NCBI GenBank assembly: GCA_001803235.1
Contig: MHBL01000119.1
Span: forward strand, 1 to 33,041
Direction of reading: 5' to 3'
DNA length: 33,041 nt
Origin: Lentisphaerae bacterium RIFOXYA12_64_32
Lineage (GTDB): Bacteria > Verrucomicrobiota > Lentisphaeria > Oligosphaerales > YB12-FULL-65-16
Shown here in pieces: positions 22,492 to 31,200 of this stretch. Position numbers and translations under genes: made by a program. The notes under the pieces were generated by a model that saw only the letters and a list, made by a program, of their open reading frames with translations, was not told the DNA's origin and did not search any database. How positions within the stretch are numbered: the first letter of the stretch is position 1; every line of letters starts with the position of its first letter.

Positions 22492-25400
22492 CTATCGCAT
22501 CTTTCCGTAGTAGGAGAACGGAATCTGCACCACTGCCCCTTTGGCGAACGCGTGTTCGAAGGCGTTGGCAAGAGGGGTGTTTTCGAAGACGTTGGTGTAC
22601 TTCGGTGCGACGATGAACGAGACCGGTCCGACATCCAGTACGGTCCTGCCATCCTCAGTGCGAACAGCGCAGACCCGGTAATTCCCGTCGGCCAGGACCT
22701 GGGTCGGATGAATGTCGGTCCAGAGGGGACGGCGCACGTCCGGTGGAATGGTGATCACATCCTCGAGCACGATCGTGCCGTGCTCGGACGCGCCCGGGTC
22801 GAAATCACGGACCCGTGACGTTGCGGATGGGCACAGCGATACCTGGAACCGGTCGCCGTACTTGATCTGGCGGGTCTGCGACGCGAAGTACGCCTTGACG
22901 TTGTTGTCCCGATCCAGTCGGAGCACGGCAAACCTGCCCTGCACGGACAACCCTTCCTCGAAGGTGGCGGTTTCATCCGCGCTGCCGAGCTTCACGACGA
23001 TATCCCTGTCCCCGTTGCTCAGCGTCACCATGAGTGCGGCGGCAAAGTCGCCGCCGGCGAGTTTGCCCAGCTTCCGAACCTCACGGATCGGGCGCGCGCC
23101 GTCGAGATAGGCCTCGATCACGGCGCAGAAATCGGTGACGTGACTGGCCGCATCCCCCGTCGTCTTCGCCAGAATGTAATGGATGGACTCCGGGTTGCCG
23201 GCTGTGTTCTGCGGCGGCTTGCCCTTGGCCAGTGCGATCTCCGCGGCGGGCGTGAGCAGATTGAGCCGGCAGCGCACCCGGTCGCCGAAGGGCGAGGCGT
23301 TGCGGGTGTTCCGCAGGTTCCAGACAAACCCGGCGCCATCGGTCGGTGCGGACCGCGCGACGTCATACAGGAACTGGCGGCCGTTGCCGTAGCCCCAACG
23401 GTACTTCTTGCACGGGTAGTCGACTTCCGCGCCGTAGGCGATGTCCGCGCCCGCGTAGGTCCCCGTCTCCTGCCGGGTGAAGGCGACTCCCGGATCAGGA
23501 AACAGCTCGCCATCCCCGCTGTGGAAGCTGTAGACATGCTCCGCGCCGCCCTGCACCTCGAAGAAGTCCACCACGTAGAAATCCGTGTCTGAGACGTTCA
23601 CCAGTGCGAACAGGCGCCCATAGCGGGCCAGGTCCGGATACACGGCTCGTGCGTCAATGGCGGTGACCGCACACAACGGACTCTCGGCAAAGAGCGTCTG
23701 GTCGGCGATATCGATGTAACGCAGATTGTCCTGCCGGTCCACGACCACCGTGTTGTTGCTGATCATGCTGTGGTGCCAGTTCAGGTGGGAGTTCCGGTCG
23801 GCCAGATCGGGATAGCCGAGTTCGGGCAGGATATCCCGGCCGAATGCGAACATGCCGAGGCCCAGCGTATCGCGGTGATTGTGGCAGTCTTTGTTGTTGC
23901 CGTAGTGCGTCCAGAGGCAGCGCGCCGCCGGTTCGGTCCCCTGTTTCAGCAGCACCAGCCCGCGCGCCGTCAGGTTGACGGACGGCGGCTGCGGCTCCGG
24001 CCTGAGGGCCTCGAACTGCTTCAGCCGTTGCTCGATGTCCGCGGGCACGAAGAAGAGGTCGTCCAACTGCAGCGAACAGGCCTGGCGCTGTTCGGGATTG
24101 TCCAGAATCGACCGGGCGACCCGCCCCATCTCAGGGTCGCCAAAGGTCAGGAACCCGTCCAGGAACGGCGCCGGATCAAGGCCTGTCTGGAGATACGGCT
24201 GACAGAACGCGCCGCAATCGCCCCAGTACGGCTTGAAGCGGGTGAGGCAGACCAGGGCATACTGGTTGCGGTAGTATGCGGCAAGCCGCTGGCGCAGCAG
24301 GGCAAGGGTGGTATCAAACACCGCATTCTTCTCAACCCAGTTGTAGCAGGAGAGTATCTTGTGGATTGAGACGAGCGCCTGGGGCAGGATTTCGCAGTAC
24401 CCGCCGCTTTCCCAGGAGAAACCGTCGCCGGTGAGATTGAAGATCAGTTCGGAGAGGCCGCCGCCGTGCCGGCGGTGCGACTCGGTTTCGTAGTCGGTGA
24501 TCCGGCGCGGCGCGAAGAGCCAGGCGGTGGCCGCCTGGCGCAGGGCGGGGTCGCGGGTGACCAGCGCCAGGAGTGTAATGCATTCCTCGGTCATGCCGGT
24601 GTTGCCCGCAAGCCTGCCGGTCTGGGCGTTGTCGAAGACTTCCTGGAGGTAGGCGTTCTCCAGCAACTGCACGAAGGCGCTGGGGTCGGCAAAGGCACGC
24701 CGCTCCGGGAAACACGCCTCCTTGCCCTTGAGAAACGCCGTCAACTCGGGGTCATCCCTGACGGCGTCCACGACCAGGGCGTAGCTGCGCAGCAGTTTGT
24801 CGACCAGGAAGTTGTCCCAGATCATGTCGAGCACCTTGCCCGTCACCCACACATTGGCGTACGTGTACGGTCCCTTCTTGTGCCAGGCGCGGCAGTCCAT
24901 AGCGGGGTAGAGCGTGGCGATGCGCGCCAGGATCACGGCGGCTTTGCGGGCATAGACGCGGTTGCCGGTGAGCAGGGCGGCATAGGCCAGGTCCAGGCAT
25001 CCGGTCGTGATGCCGTAGCGTGCCTGCGGATAGGGCACTCTGCCCCAGAAGGCATGCATGTTGTAGCAGCCCACGAAGGCATAGAGTCTTCCCTCGGGAT
25101 CGACGTAGCCGGGGCCCGGGTCCACACCGAAACGGTGCAGGGGATCGTTCGCGTCCGGATGCTCGGCATTGACCAGGAGTTTGGCGTCGGCCTTCTGGGA
25201 GTCGAACCTGCCCGCCTCGTCAAGGCCGGAGCGGTAGTAGGCCGAGAAGTCGTTCTTGGGGAACCACTGCGCGCACTTGGGACACTGCACTTTCCAGGGA
25301 TGGCCCACCGGATCCATCTTCCAGGGATAGTACCCGTAGCCCTGGTTGATGACTGGGCCGCAGGTGGGACAGCCGTGGTCCCTGCTCACGAACAGACTGC

Positions 25401-25635
25401 GGGGGACCGCCTGGGATGGAATCGAGTCCCACAGCACCGCATCATCCGTGGCGGCCCAGTAGTCCGCCCGTCGGCATATCTCCTCGCGCTGTGCCTTGAT
25501 CCATGGGTACTGGTCCGCCAGCGCCGCGAACCGCTCGGGGAACGTCGAGTAGTCCGGGAGTGACGACACGGCTTGCTCTCCGCGAACACCACAGGCACAG
25601 AGGAGGAGGACGCAACACACGAGTGTGATTCGCAT
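22492..25635 (-). CDS. Heparinase II/III-like exported protein
   Basis: 1047 aa. The N-terminus (MRITLVCCVLLLCACGVRG) is a signal peptide, possibly a lipoprotein signal ending at Cys15, though the lipobox LCAC is atypical. A central alpha-helical toroid is followed at about 595-625 by WTHYGNNKDCHNHRDTLGLG and MFAFGRDILPELGYPDL, the HxH...D-type site of heparinase II/III-like lyases, and then by a beta-sheet domain (DTDFYVVDFFEVQGGAEHVY). Such enzymes cleave uronic-acid polysaccharides by beta-elimination. There is also a CPTCG / CPKCAQWFPKNDF Cys cluster near residues 100-140. Start ATG 25635 has GGGAGG upstream. It is alone on the minus strand between palindromic blocks; no sulfatase or transporter gene is adjacent. 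Substrate unknown. Confidence 0.8.
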   Translation of the reverse strand: MRITLVCCVLLLCACGVRGEQAVSSLPDYSTFPERFAALADQYPWIKAQREEICRRADYWAATDDAVLWDSIPSQAVPRSLFVSRDHGCPTCGPVINQGYGYYPWKMDPVGHPWKVQCPKCAQWFPKNDFSAYYRSGLDEAGRFDSQKADAKLLVNAEHPDANDPLHRFGVDPGPGYVDPEGRLYAFVGCYNMHAFWGRVPYPQARYGITTGCLDLAYAALLTGNRVYARKAAVILARIATLYPAMDCRAWHKKGPYTYANVWVTGKVLDMIWDNFLVDKLLRSYALVVDAVRDDPELTAFLKGKEACFPERRAFADPSAFVQLLENAYLQEVFDNAQTGRLAGNTGMTEECITLLALVTRDPALRQAATAWLFAPRRITDYETESHRRHGGGLSELIFNLTGDGFSWESGGYCEILPQALVSIHKILSCYNWVEKNAVFDTTLALLRQRLAAYYRNQYALVCLTRFKPYWGDCGAFCQPYLQTGLDPAPFLDGFLTFGDPEMGRVARSILDNPEQRQACSLQLDDLFFVPADIEQRLKQFEALRPEPQPPSVNLTARGLVLLKQGTEPAARCLWTHYGNNKDCHNHRDTLGLGMFAFGRDILPELGYPDLADRNSHLNWHHSMISNNTVVVDRQDNLRYIDIADQTLFAESPLCAVTAIDARAVYPDLARYGRLFALVNVSDTDFYVVDFFEVQGGAEHVYSFHSGDGELFPDPGVAFTRQETGTYAGADIAYGAEVDYPCKKYRWGYGNGRQFLYDVARSAPTDGAGFVWNLRNTRNASPFGDRVRCRLNLLTPAAEIALAKGKPPQNTAGNPESIHYILAKTTGDAASHVTDFCAVIEAYLDGARPIREVRKLGKLAGGDFAAALMVTLSNGDRDIVVKLGSADETATFEEGLSVQGRFAVLRLDRDNNVKAYFASQTRQIKYGDRFQVSLCPSATSRVRDFDPGASEHGTIVLEDVITIPPDVRRPLWTDIHPTQVLADGNYRVCAVRTEDGRTVLDVGPVSFIVAPKYTNVFENTPLANAFEHAFAKGAVVQIPFSYYGKMR

Positions 25636-25674
25636 GGGGCAACCTCCCGGGTGTTCGATCTGACGCCGGCGCAC

Positions 25675-25703
25675 AAGGTAGCAGCGCGAGGCGTGCGTGG
25701 CAA
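25675..25703 (-). promoter_or_regulatory. Candidate promoter of the heparinase-like gene
   Basis: On the minus strand TTGCCA (25703-25698), 17 bp, TACCTT (25680-25675), giving a leader of about 33 nt with GGGAGG in it. Confidence 0.45.
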
Positions 25704-25763
25704 GGGGGGCGGCGCACCCGATGCTACTTAAGGTTCCTGGGGGATGGCCGGTTCCGAAGTACC

Positions 25764-25814
25764 GCGGGCGGCCCTCCGCCCGCCTTCTGGGGATACCGCC
25801 CGGAGGCCGGGCGG
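25764..25814. repeat. Pair of GGGCGG-type hairpins
   Basis: GCGGGCGG-CCCT-CCGCCCGC (25764-25783) and CCGCCCGG-AGG-CCGGGCGG (25796-25814), two perfect 8-bp stems in opposite sense 12 bp apart, like a REP doublet. A third stem GCCCGCG-TCCT-CGCGGGC lies at 25958-25975. Confidence 0.55.
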
Positions 25815-25835
25815 CGTACCGCAGAGATTCGTCCG

Positions 25836-26009
25836 ATGGACGTCATCGACCGGGGGCTCTACTCCGAGTTCAACGAACGGGTCGCGAAATCAGACCGGTA
25901 CTATGCATCGGTCTATACCGATACGGGGCCGGTTCTGGGGATGCGGCTCTTTGGAGCGCCCGCGTCCTCGCGGGCAGGCTTGGGGTGCGCTTGGCGTTGC
26001 ACTCGGTAA
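25836..26009 (+). pseudogene. Fragment of a class I methyltransferase N-terminus
   Basis: A 57-codon frame beginning at ATG 25836 reads MDVIDRGLYSEFNERVAKSD, then RYYASVYTDTGPVL. This resembles the N-terminus of SAM-dependent methyltransferases just up to motif I (normally ...DTGPVLELGCGTGR). After GPVL the sequence changes to GMRLFGAPASSRAG, so the cut falls exactly at motif I, next to a GCCCGCG hairpin. I read it as a remnant; the assignment rests on about 30 residues. The remaining part of 25636-26070 shows no gene. Confidence 0.4.
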
Positions 26010-26070
26010 TACGACAGATCTTCACGCCCTTTCCCACGGCCACATCGCTTAAGGCGCACCGGGGCGCACC

Positions 26071-26285
26071 GGGGACAGGCAATCAGTGGGGCCATTGGAC
26101 GGAATGCGCCAGGGCTCTCGGCTGGGGGGACGCGACGTCGGGGGACACTTCGGTTGCCTGTCCCCGCCAGCTTCCCCGTGCGGGCGTGGGGAGGTGGCGG
26201 TGGATGACGCGGCGGTGGCCGGCCAGGTCTCTTGCCTTGTGCCGGGGCGTGGCGGATATTGTCCAGCGGCGACATGGAGTGCCCC
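26071..26285 (+). repeat. Dispersed accessory-region repeat, copy D (complete, longest)
   Basis: Starts GGGGACAGGCAATCAG and includes, like copy A, an internal GGTTGCCTGTCCCC that makes a nested palindromic unit. The right end reads GAGTGCCCCGAGG, lacking five bases of the usual GCCTGTCCCC. The promoter-like TTGCCT-17-GATATT is kept. The left flank is a duplicated CGCACCGGGG. Confidence 0.85.
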
Positions 26286-26289
26286 GAGG

Positions 26290-26513
26290 GCTACCGGCGC
26301 ATTTCACACATCTGGCCGCGCGGTTGAACAAATGATCGGAAGGGGATACTTTTTCCTTAAGCGACGCGCGGCGGGTCGCGGGTTCGTACAACAACGGCGG
26401 TCCAGCCGCTGCGGCAGGACAAGTTCAACGGTTCGCCGCCGCTCGATGAAGCTCTCTTCCACGGCGGCTGAACTCTGCGCTGGCCGGTGACCGGGCAACG
26501 CGGCGATTCGACG
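26290..26513. other. Non-coding gap with a GC-rich palindrome
   Basis: No gene is supported. GTTCGCCGCCG (26431-26441) and CGGCGGCTGAAC (26462-26473) form an imperfect stem, with GTTCAAC just before it at 26423-26429. I considered an integron attC site and rejected it (see rejected items). Confidence 0.4.
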
Positions 26514-26529
26514 GACAACAACCGTTGTC
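26514..26529 (+). promoter_or_regulatory. Candidate operator of the Unstab_antitox/ParE pair
   Basis: GACAAC-AACC-GTTGTC, a perfect 6-bp inverted repeat ending 2 bp before GGAGG (26532-26536), the likely ribosome binding site of the antitoxin gene. The position fits autorepression by the toxin-antitoxin complex. Confidence 0.4.
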
Positions 26530-26547
26530 GTGGAGGATCACGGCGGT

Positions 26548-26766
26548 ATGAAAACAGTGTTGAATATGGACTCTCTTTCACGCACCGAAAAGCTCCAGGC
26601 GATGGAGGAACTCTGGGAGGATCTGGCCCGGTCTGAGGACGAGTACCCGTCGCCGGACTGGCACGGCGACGTGCTGCGAGCCAGGGAGGAGGCCCTCAAG
26701 GCGGGTACGGACGAATTCGTGCCCTGGGAGGATGCGAAGCGGATGCTTCGGGAGAAGAGAAAGTGA
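26548..26766 (+). CDS. Addiction-module antitoxin (Unstab_antitox family)
   Basis: 72 aa. The pattern MDSLSRTEKLQAMEELWEDL, then SPDWHGDVLRAREEALKAGT and VPWEDAKRMLREK, is that of the small helical putative addiction-module proteins paired with RelE/ParE toxins. The second half binds the toxin. ATG 26548 is chosen after GGAGG (26532-26536); ATG 26566 directly at the conserved start is an alternative. The stop overlaps the GTG of the toxin gene. It is bracketed, with its toxin, by repeat copies D and E. Confidence 0.82.
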   Translation: MKTVLNMDSLSRTEKLQAMEELWEDLARSEDEYPSPDWHGDVLRAREEALKAGTDEFVPWEDAKRMLREKRK

Positions 26767-27056
26767 AGATCGTCATCCTCCGGTCCGCCATCGAGGACCT
26801 GGCACGGGGACGCGAGTTCTACGAGCGGCAAGGCGAGGGTCTCGGCAACTACTTCGATGAGTCATTGGCGGCGGACATTGAGTCTCTGCGATTGTATGCT
26901 GGCATACACGGCATGGCGCACGGACACCATCGCCTGCTCGCCACGAAGTTCCCTTACGCCGTGTACTACGGGGTCGAAGCGGGGCAGATCCGTGTCCGCG
27001 CGGTTCTCGACTGTCGGCGTGATCCGAAGTGGATCAGGTCTCGACTGAGAGAGTGA
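26763..27056 (+). CDS. RelE/ParE-family toxin
   Basis: 97 aa from a GTG at 26763 that overlaps the antitoxin stop. KIVILRSAIEDLARGREFYE, the GLGNYFDESL helix, HRLLATKFPYAVYYGVEAGQ and VRAVLDCRRDPKWIRSRL are the classical RelE/ParE fold with its C-terminal basic patch. Members either cut mRNA on the ribosome or poison gyrase; the sequence does not say which. The gene is intact and ends 10 bp before copy E of the dispersed repeat. Confidence 0.83.
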   Translation: MKIVILRSAIEDLARGREFYERQGEGLGNYFDESLAADIESLRLYAGIHGMAHGHHRLLATKFPYAVYYGVEAGQIRVRAVLDCRRDPKWIRSRLRE

Positions 27057-27065
27057 GAGGGCGTC

Positions 27066-27256
27066 GGGGACAGGCAATCAGTGGTGCCATCGGCCAGAAT
27101 GCGCCAGGGTTCCCGACTGGAGCGACGCGGCGTGGGGATGCAGAGGTGGATGACGCGTTGGTGCCCGGCCAGTGCTTCCTGCCTTGTGCCGAGACGTGGC
27201 GGATATTGTCCAACAGCCACACAGAGTGCCTGGAACGACATAGAGTGCCTGTCCCC
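27066..27256 (+). repeat. Dispersed accessory-region repeat, copy E (complete, short form)
   Basis: GGGGACAGGCAATCAGTGG at the left, TGCCTGTCCCC at the right. Compared with A and D it lacks the internal ~45-bp segment carrying the second GCCTGTCCCC. Near the right end AGAGTGCCTG appears twice (27222-27231 and 27242-27251), a small duplication. It forms the left border of the three-gene minus-strand operon. Confidence 0.85.
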
Positions 27257-27291
27257 GAGGGCTCACCGCATGCTGACCCCAATGCGTCGCC

Positions 27292-28239
27292 CTAAGGCAC
27301 GCTACGTTCACGACCACTGGCGGGAGGTTGGCTGCCTGGGGCTTGTTCGGGTCCCTTGATCGCCTGGGCTGCTTCCCCGACGGGGAACTCGTCCTTGAAT
27401 CGTTGGCGAAACGGCACGTAACCATTCACGAACGTTCGGTCGTTAAGACGGAATACCTGGTAGCCAAGTGAGGATGCGTGCTCCGCGAATGCTCTTCCCT
27501 TCTCGCTCAGGGCGAGATTGCCGCCGACGATGGCGACATACCCGATATCATGGAACGGGCGAAGGTAGTCCACCAGTGGACCATCCGATGCCATACCGGG
27601 GAGGCCTTTCGGTTGCCCGGGACAGGTTCCCTCGATATCAGTACGCTCAGAGGGAGTGAGCGGCCGGTCTGAGAGCGCTATCGCTTGAACACCCCAAATC
27701 TCGTGTTCTTTCCCGGATGCTTTGAGCACGGTGAGCAGGAACCCAAACTCCTCGGCGAAGAGGTCGGGTATCCCGGACGTGATCGACGCGACGGTATTCC
27801 GCAGCTTGCCCTCGTATTCCTCCTTGCCGGTGAAAGAATCCTGATACTGGATGATCCTGAAGTGGGCAATGTCGAAGGGATTGCTCTTGTATTCGTCGTG
27901 GGTGACCATGATGGTGCGTGAACGCTTGAGAGTGTGGGCAATCCCTAACTCATAGAAGCAGTTGGGATTCCGTCCAGAAATGTCAACGATGACAATCGCG
28001 GCCTGCTCAATCGCAGCGACAATGTCGTTGAACACGGGATTCGTCGAGAATATCTCGTCTGCGCGGAGGACCCGGAAGCCGAACGCCTCCACAACGGGCC
28101 TGGTGCTAAGGCGGTATACCTTTTCCGCGATGTCGTCGCTGAACGGCATCACCATAAACACTGATCCCTTCATCTGCTGCTGAGAAGTCACGGTCTGTAT
28201 CACCTCCACATCGTTGCCGCTCTGCCGCGCGCAGCGCAT
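27292..28239 (-). CDS. Nucleoside-2-deoxyribosyltransferase-like protein, possible conflict effector
   Basis: 315 aa. Residues about 25-150 match the nucleoside deoxyribosyltransferase-like / TIR-like fold: VFMVMPFSDDIAEKVYRL, GFRVLRADEIF, IVAAIEQAAIVIVDISGRNP and NCFYELGIAHTLKRSRTIMV. Such domains in bacterial conflict systems cleave N-glycosidic bonds of nucleotides or NAD, or sense nucleotides. The C-terminal part (DIGYVAIVGGNLALSEKGRA) looks like a winged helix, and the end is proline-rich. ATG 28239 has AAGGA upstream and lies 12 bp after the stop of the helicase gene, so the two are surely co-transcribed. Whether it is a toxic effector is inference. Its stop is 35 bp from copy E. Confidence 0.68.
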   Translation of the reverse strand: MRCARQSGNDVEVIQTVTSQQQMKGSVFMVMPFSDDIAEKVYRLSTRPVVEAFGFRVLRADEIFSTNPVFNDIVAAIEQAAIVIVDISGRNPNCFYELGIAHTLKRSRTIMVTHDEYKSNPFDIAHFRIIQYQDSFTGKEEYEGKLRNTVASITSGIPDLFAEEFGFLLTVLKASGKEHEIWGVQAIALSDRPLTPSERTDIEGTCPGQPKGLPGMASDGPLVDYLRPFHDIGYVAIVGGNLALSEKGRAFAEHASSLGYQVFRLNDRTFVNGYVPFRQRFKDEFPVGEAAQAIKGPEQAPGSQPPASGRERSVP

Positions 28240-28251
28240 CGGTTCCTTAAC

Positions 28252-31200
28252 CTATTGTCCGGGTACACTCACGGACGCGGGCAGCACGCACTGGTGCTTG
28301 GTTCTGCGCATCCTTCCCGCACCCAGCCAATCGCCATAACCTTTCCAACCCTTGTCGGCGTACGTCCTGTCGGGCGTGGTGGGGATGTCCGGCGGCAACT
28401 TCCCCTTGCCGGGCATCGTCCCCTTGCAGAAGGCCCGCCACTCAGACACGCTACTCAGTTTTAGACTTCGCGCGAATCTTCGCGCCTTGGCAAACGACCT
28501 GTACTCTCGCTGGGAATTGGCAATGTTACCCGTGCCCAGCCAGTCTCCATAGCCTTTCCAGCCCTTGCCGGCGTACGTCTGGTAGGGATTGGCGGGGATG
28601 TCCGAGGGGAGCTTGCCCTTGCCGAGGATCTTCCCCTTGCAGAAGGCCCGCCACTCAGACACGATATTCAGCTTCAGGCCTCGCGCAAATCCTCGCGCCT
28701 CACGAAATGACCTGTACTCTCGCAGGAAATTAGCAATGCTGCCCGTGCCCAGCCAGTCGCCATAGCCTTTCCAGCCCTTGTCGGCGTACGTCCTGTTGGG
28801 AGTGGCAGGGATGTTCGAGGGAAGCTTGCCCTTGCTGGGTATCTTGCCCTTGCAGAAGGCCCGCCACTCATGCTGGTTCTTCAGCTTGAGGTTCCGCGCG
28901 AATCTCCGCGCCTCACGAAAGGGTCTGTACTCTCGCTGGAAATTGGCAATGTTGCCCGTGCCCAGCCAATCGCCCATGCCCTTCCAACCCTTGTCGGCGT
29001 ACGTTTGGTTCGCATTGACGGGGATGTCCGGCGGCAATTTCCCCTTGCCAGGCATCTTGCCTTTGCAGAAGGCCCGCCACTCATGCTGGTTCTTCAGCTT
29101 CAGGTTCCGTGCGAATCTCCGCGCCTCACGAAATGATCTGTACTCTCGCTGGAAATTGGCAATGTTGCCCGTGCCCAGCCAATCGCCCACGCCCTTCCAA
29201 CCCTTGTCGGCGTACGTTTGGTTCGGATTGGCGGAAATGTCCGGCGGCAATTTCCCCTTGCCAGGCATCTTGCCTTTGCAGAAGGCCCGCCACTCATCCC
29301 AGTTCTTCAGCTTGAGGCTTCGCGCAAATCTTCGCGCCTCACGGAATGACCTGTACTCTCGCAGAAAATAGGCAATCGTTCCCGTGCCCAGCCAGTCTCC
29401 ATAACCTTTCCAGCCCTTGTCGGCGTACGTCTGGCCGGGACTGGCGGGGATGTCCGGCGGCCATTTCCCCTTGCCGGGCATCTTACCTTTGCAGAAGGCG
29501 TTCCACTCAGACACGCTATTCAGCTTCAGGCCTCGTGCGAATCTTCGTGCCTCACAAAATGATCTGTACCGACGCGACCGGCTAGCAATCGTTCCCGTGC
29601 CCAGCCAATCTCCATAACCTTTCCATCCCTTGTCGGCGTACGTTAGGTTCGGATTGGTGGGGATGTCCCGCGGCCTTCCCCCCTTGCCGGGCATTTTACC
29701 AGTGCAGAAGGCGTTCCACTCAGACTGGTTCTTCAGCTTGAGGCCTCGTGCGAAGTCGCGTGCTTCGTGGAAGGGCCTGTAAGACAGTCTGGCGAGTCGG
29801 TCCCAGCACTTGAGGTCTATGTCCCGCGCGAACTGCGCGAGATTGATGCGTTTGGCCAACCGCTCGTCCAGATCGAACTCGACACTCCCGCCGCCGGTAT
29901 GGCGTTTGCCCTCCGAGACCGCTCGAAAATACTCGATGATGCGGTCGTCATTGGCGGCGAGGGCGCGAAGTGTCGTCAGTACTTCCTTGAACGCGATCGT
30001 CTGGAAGATGTCCTCGGGCTTGGCCTTGTCGTCGTGCAGGATGGGGACGATGACATACCCCATTTCTTTCCCGGGAGATGGCCGCAGGGCGCGGCCTACG
30101 GCCTGCACGATGTCCACGGCGCTCCGGCGCGGGTCCGCGAACATGACGCAGTCAATGTCCGGCACGTCCACGCCTTCGGTCAGGCAACGGGCGTTCGTGA
30201 TCAGGCCGCGTTCGGTTCCGGCGAACTCTCTCAACATGCGGGCGCGGGTTCCGGTCGGGGTCTCGCCGGACACGTGGAAGGTCGAGACGTGCCCGTATGC
30301 CGGGCATGCGCGGGTGAAGGCGTCGTTGTGAGCCTTGAACACTTTGGCCCGGAGGATGCTGCTGTGGAACGAGACGGCGTGCCGGATCGGATACTTCGCC
30401 ATGGCCTTGCGCATGGCGACCAGCGCGGCAAGCATCTCGGCCTCGATCTCCCGGTCCCAGCGTCCCCGGTCGGGCCGAACGAAGACGTTCCTGCGAATCA
30501 GCTCTGCCACTTCATGGCGCGACACGAGCATCGTGACGATCTTGTAGTCGCTCAGGATCGGCGGTTCGTACTCCAGCGCCCGCTTGAACGTCAGGAGGTG
30601 AAACGTGTCCCCGTAGATGGCAGGGTCGTCCATGCTGAGAATCTGGTCGCTTTCGCCTTCGTATCGGCGCTCTGTGGCGGTCATGAAGATGCGGCGGCGT
30701 ATCGGCAGGTTCCTATCGTGCAGCAGGTGGGAGAAGAGTTTGTCCCTGGCCCCGACAGTCTTGTGCGCCTCGTCCATGATACCGAGATCGAAGCGAATCT
30801 TCATGCGCCGGGCGGCAGTGGCAATGGCCTCGCCACTCTGGTAGGTCGTGAACACAACCGTCCCGCCGCGTCTTGCCTTGCCCAGCCAGTCGGCAATGTC
30901 GGCGGGGGCGGTCAGGCACGGTACTCCCAGGTCCTGCCGCAGAACGGCCACGTCGTCGCGCCCGATGCGACCGGCGGATTCGTCACTGCAGACGCAGGTC
31001 CAGTCTACGTCCTGCGAGTTGGCCATCGTTTCCCGGAGCCAGACCTTCAGCGTCTGCCGGATCAGGGCAAGGCTGGGAACTGCGATGAGAACGCGTTGCG
31101 CGCCAAGTTTCTGCGCAATCCAGTAGGCCGTGAGGCTCTTGCCCGCCCCACAGGGCATAATCAGTTTGCCTCGCCGTTCTTTCTTCCTGACGAAGTGGGC

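Noticed and set aside
26423..26473. Possible integron attC site (GTTCAAC plus imperfect palindrome)
   Set aside because: The core sites are in the wrong order for the plus strand, the reverse reading has a mismatched R'' (GTTCAGC), no similar site exists at other module borders, and no integron integrase is in the window.
28315..29772. Regularly spaced repeats as a CRISPR array
   Set aside because: The period is 213 bp with near-identical units and an open reading frame throughout; these are coding protein repeats.
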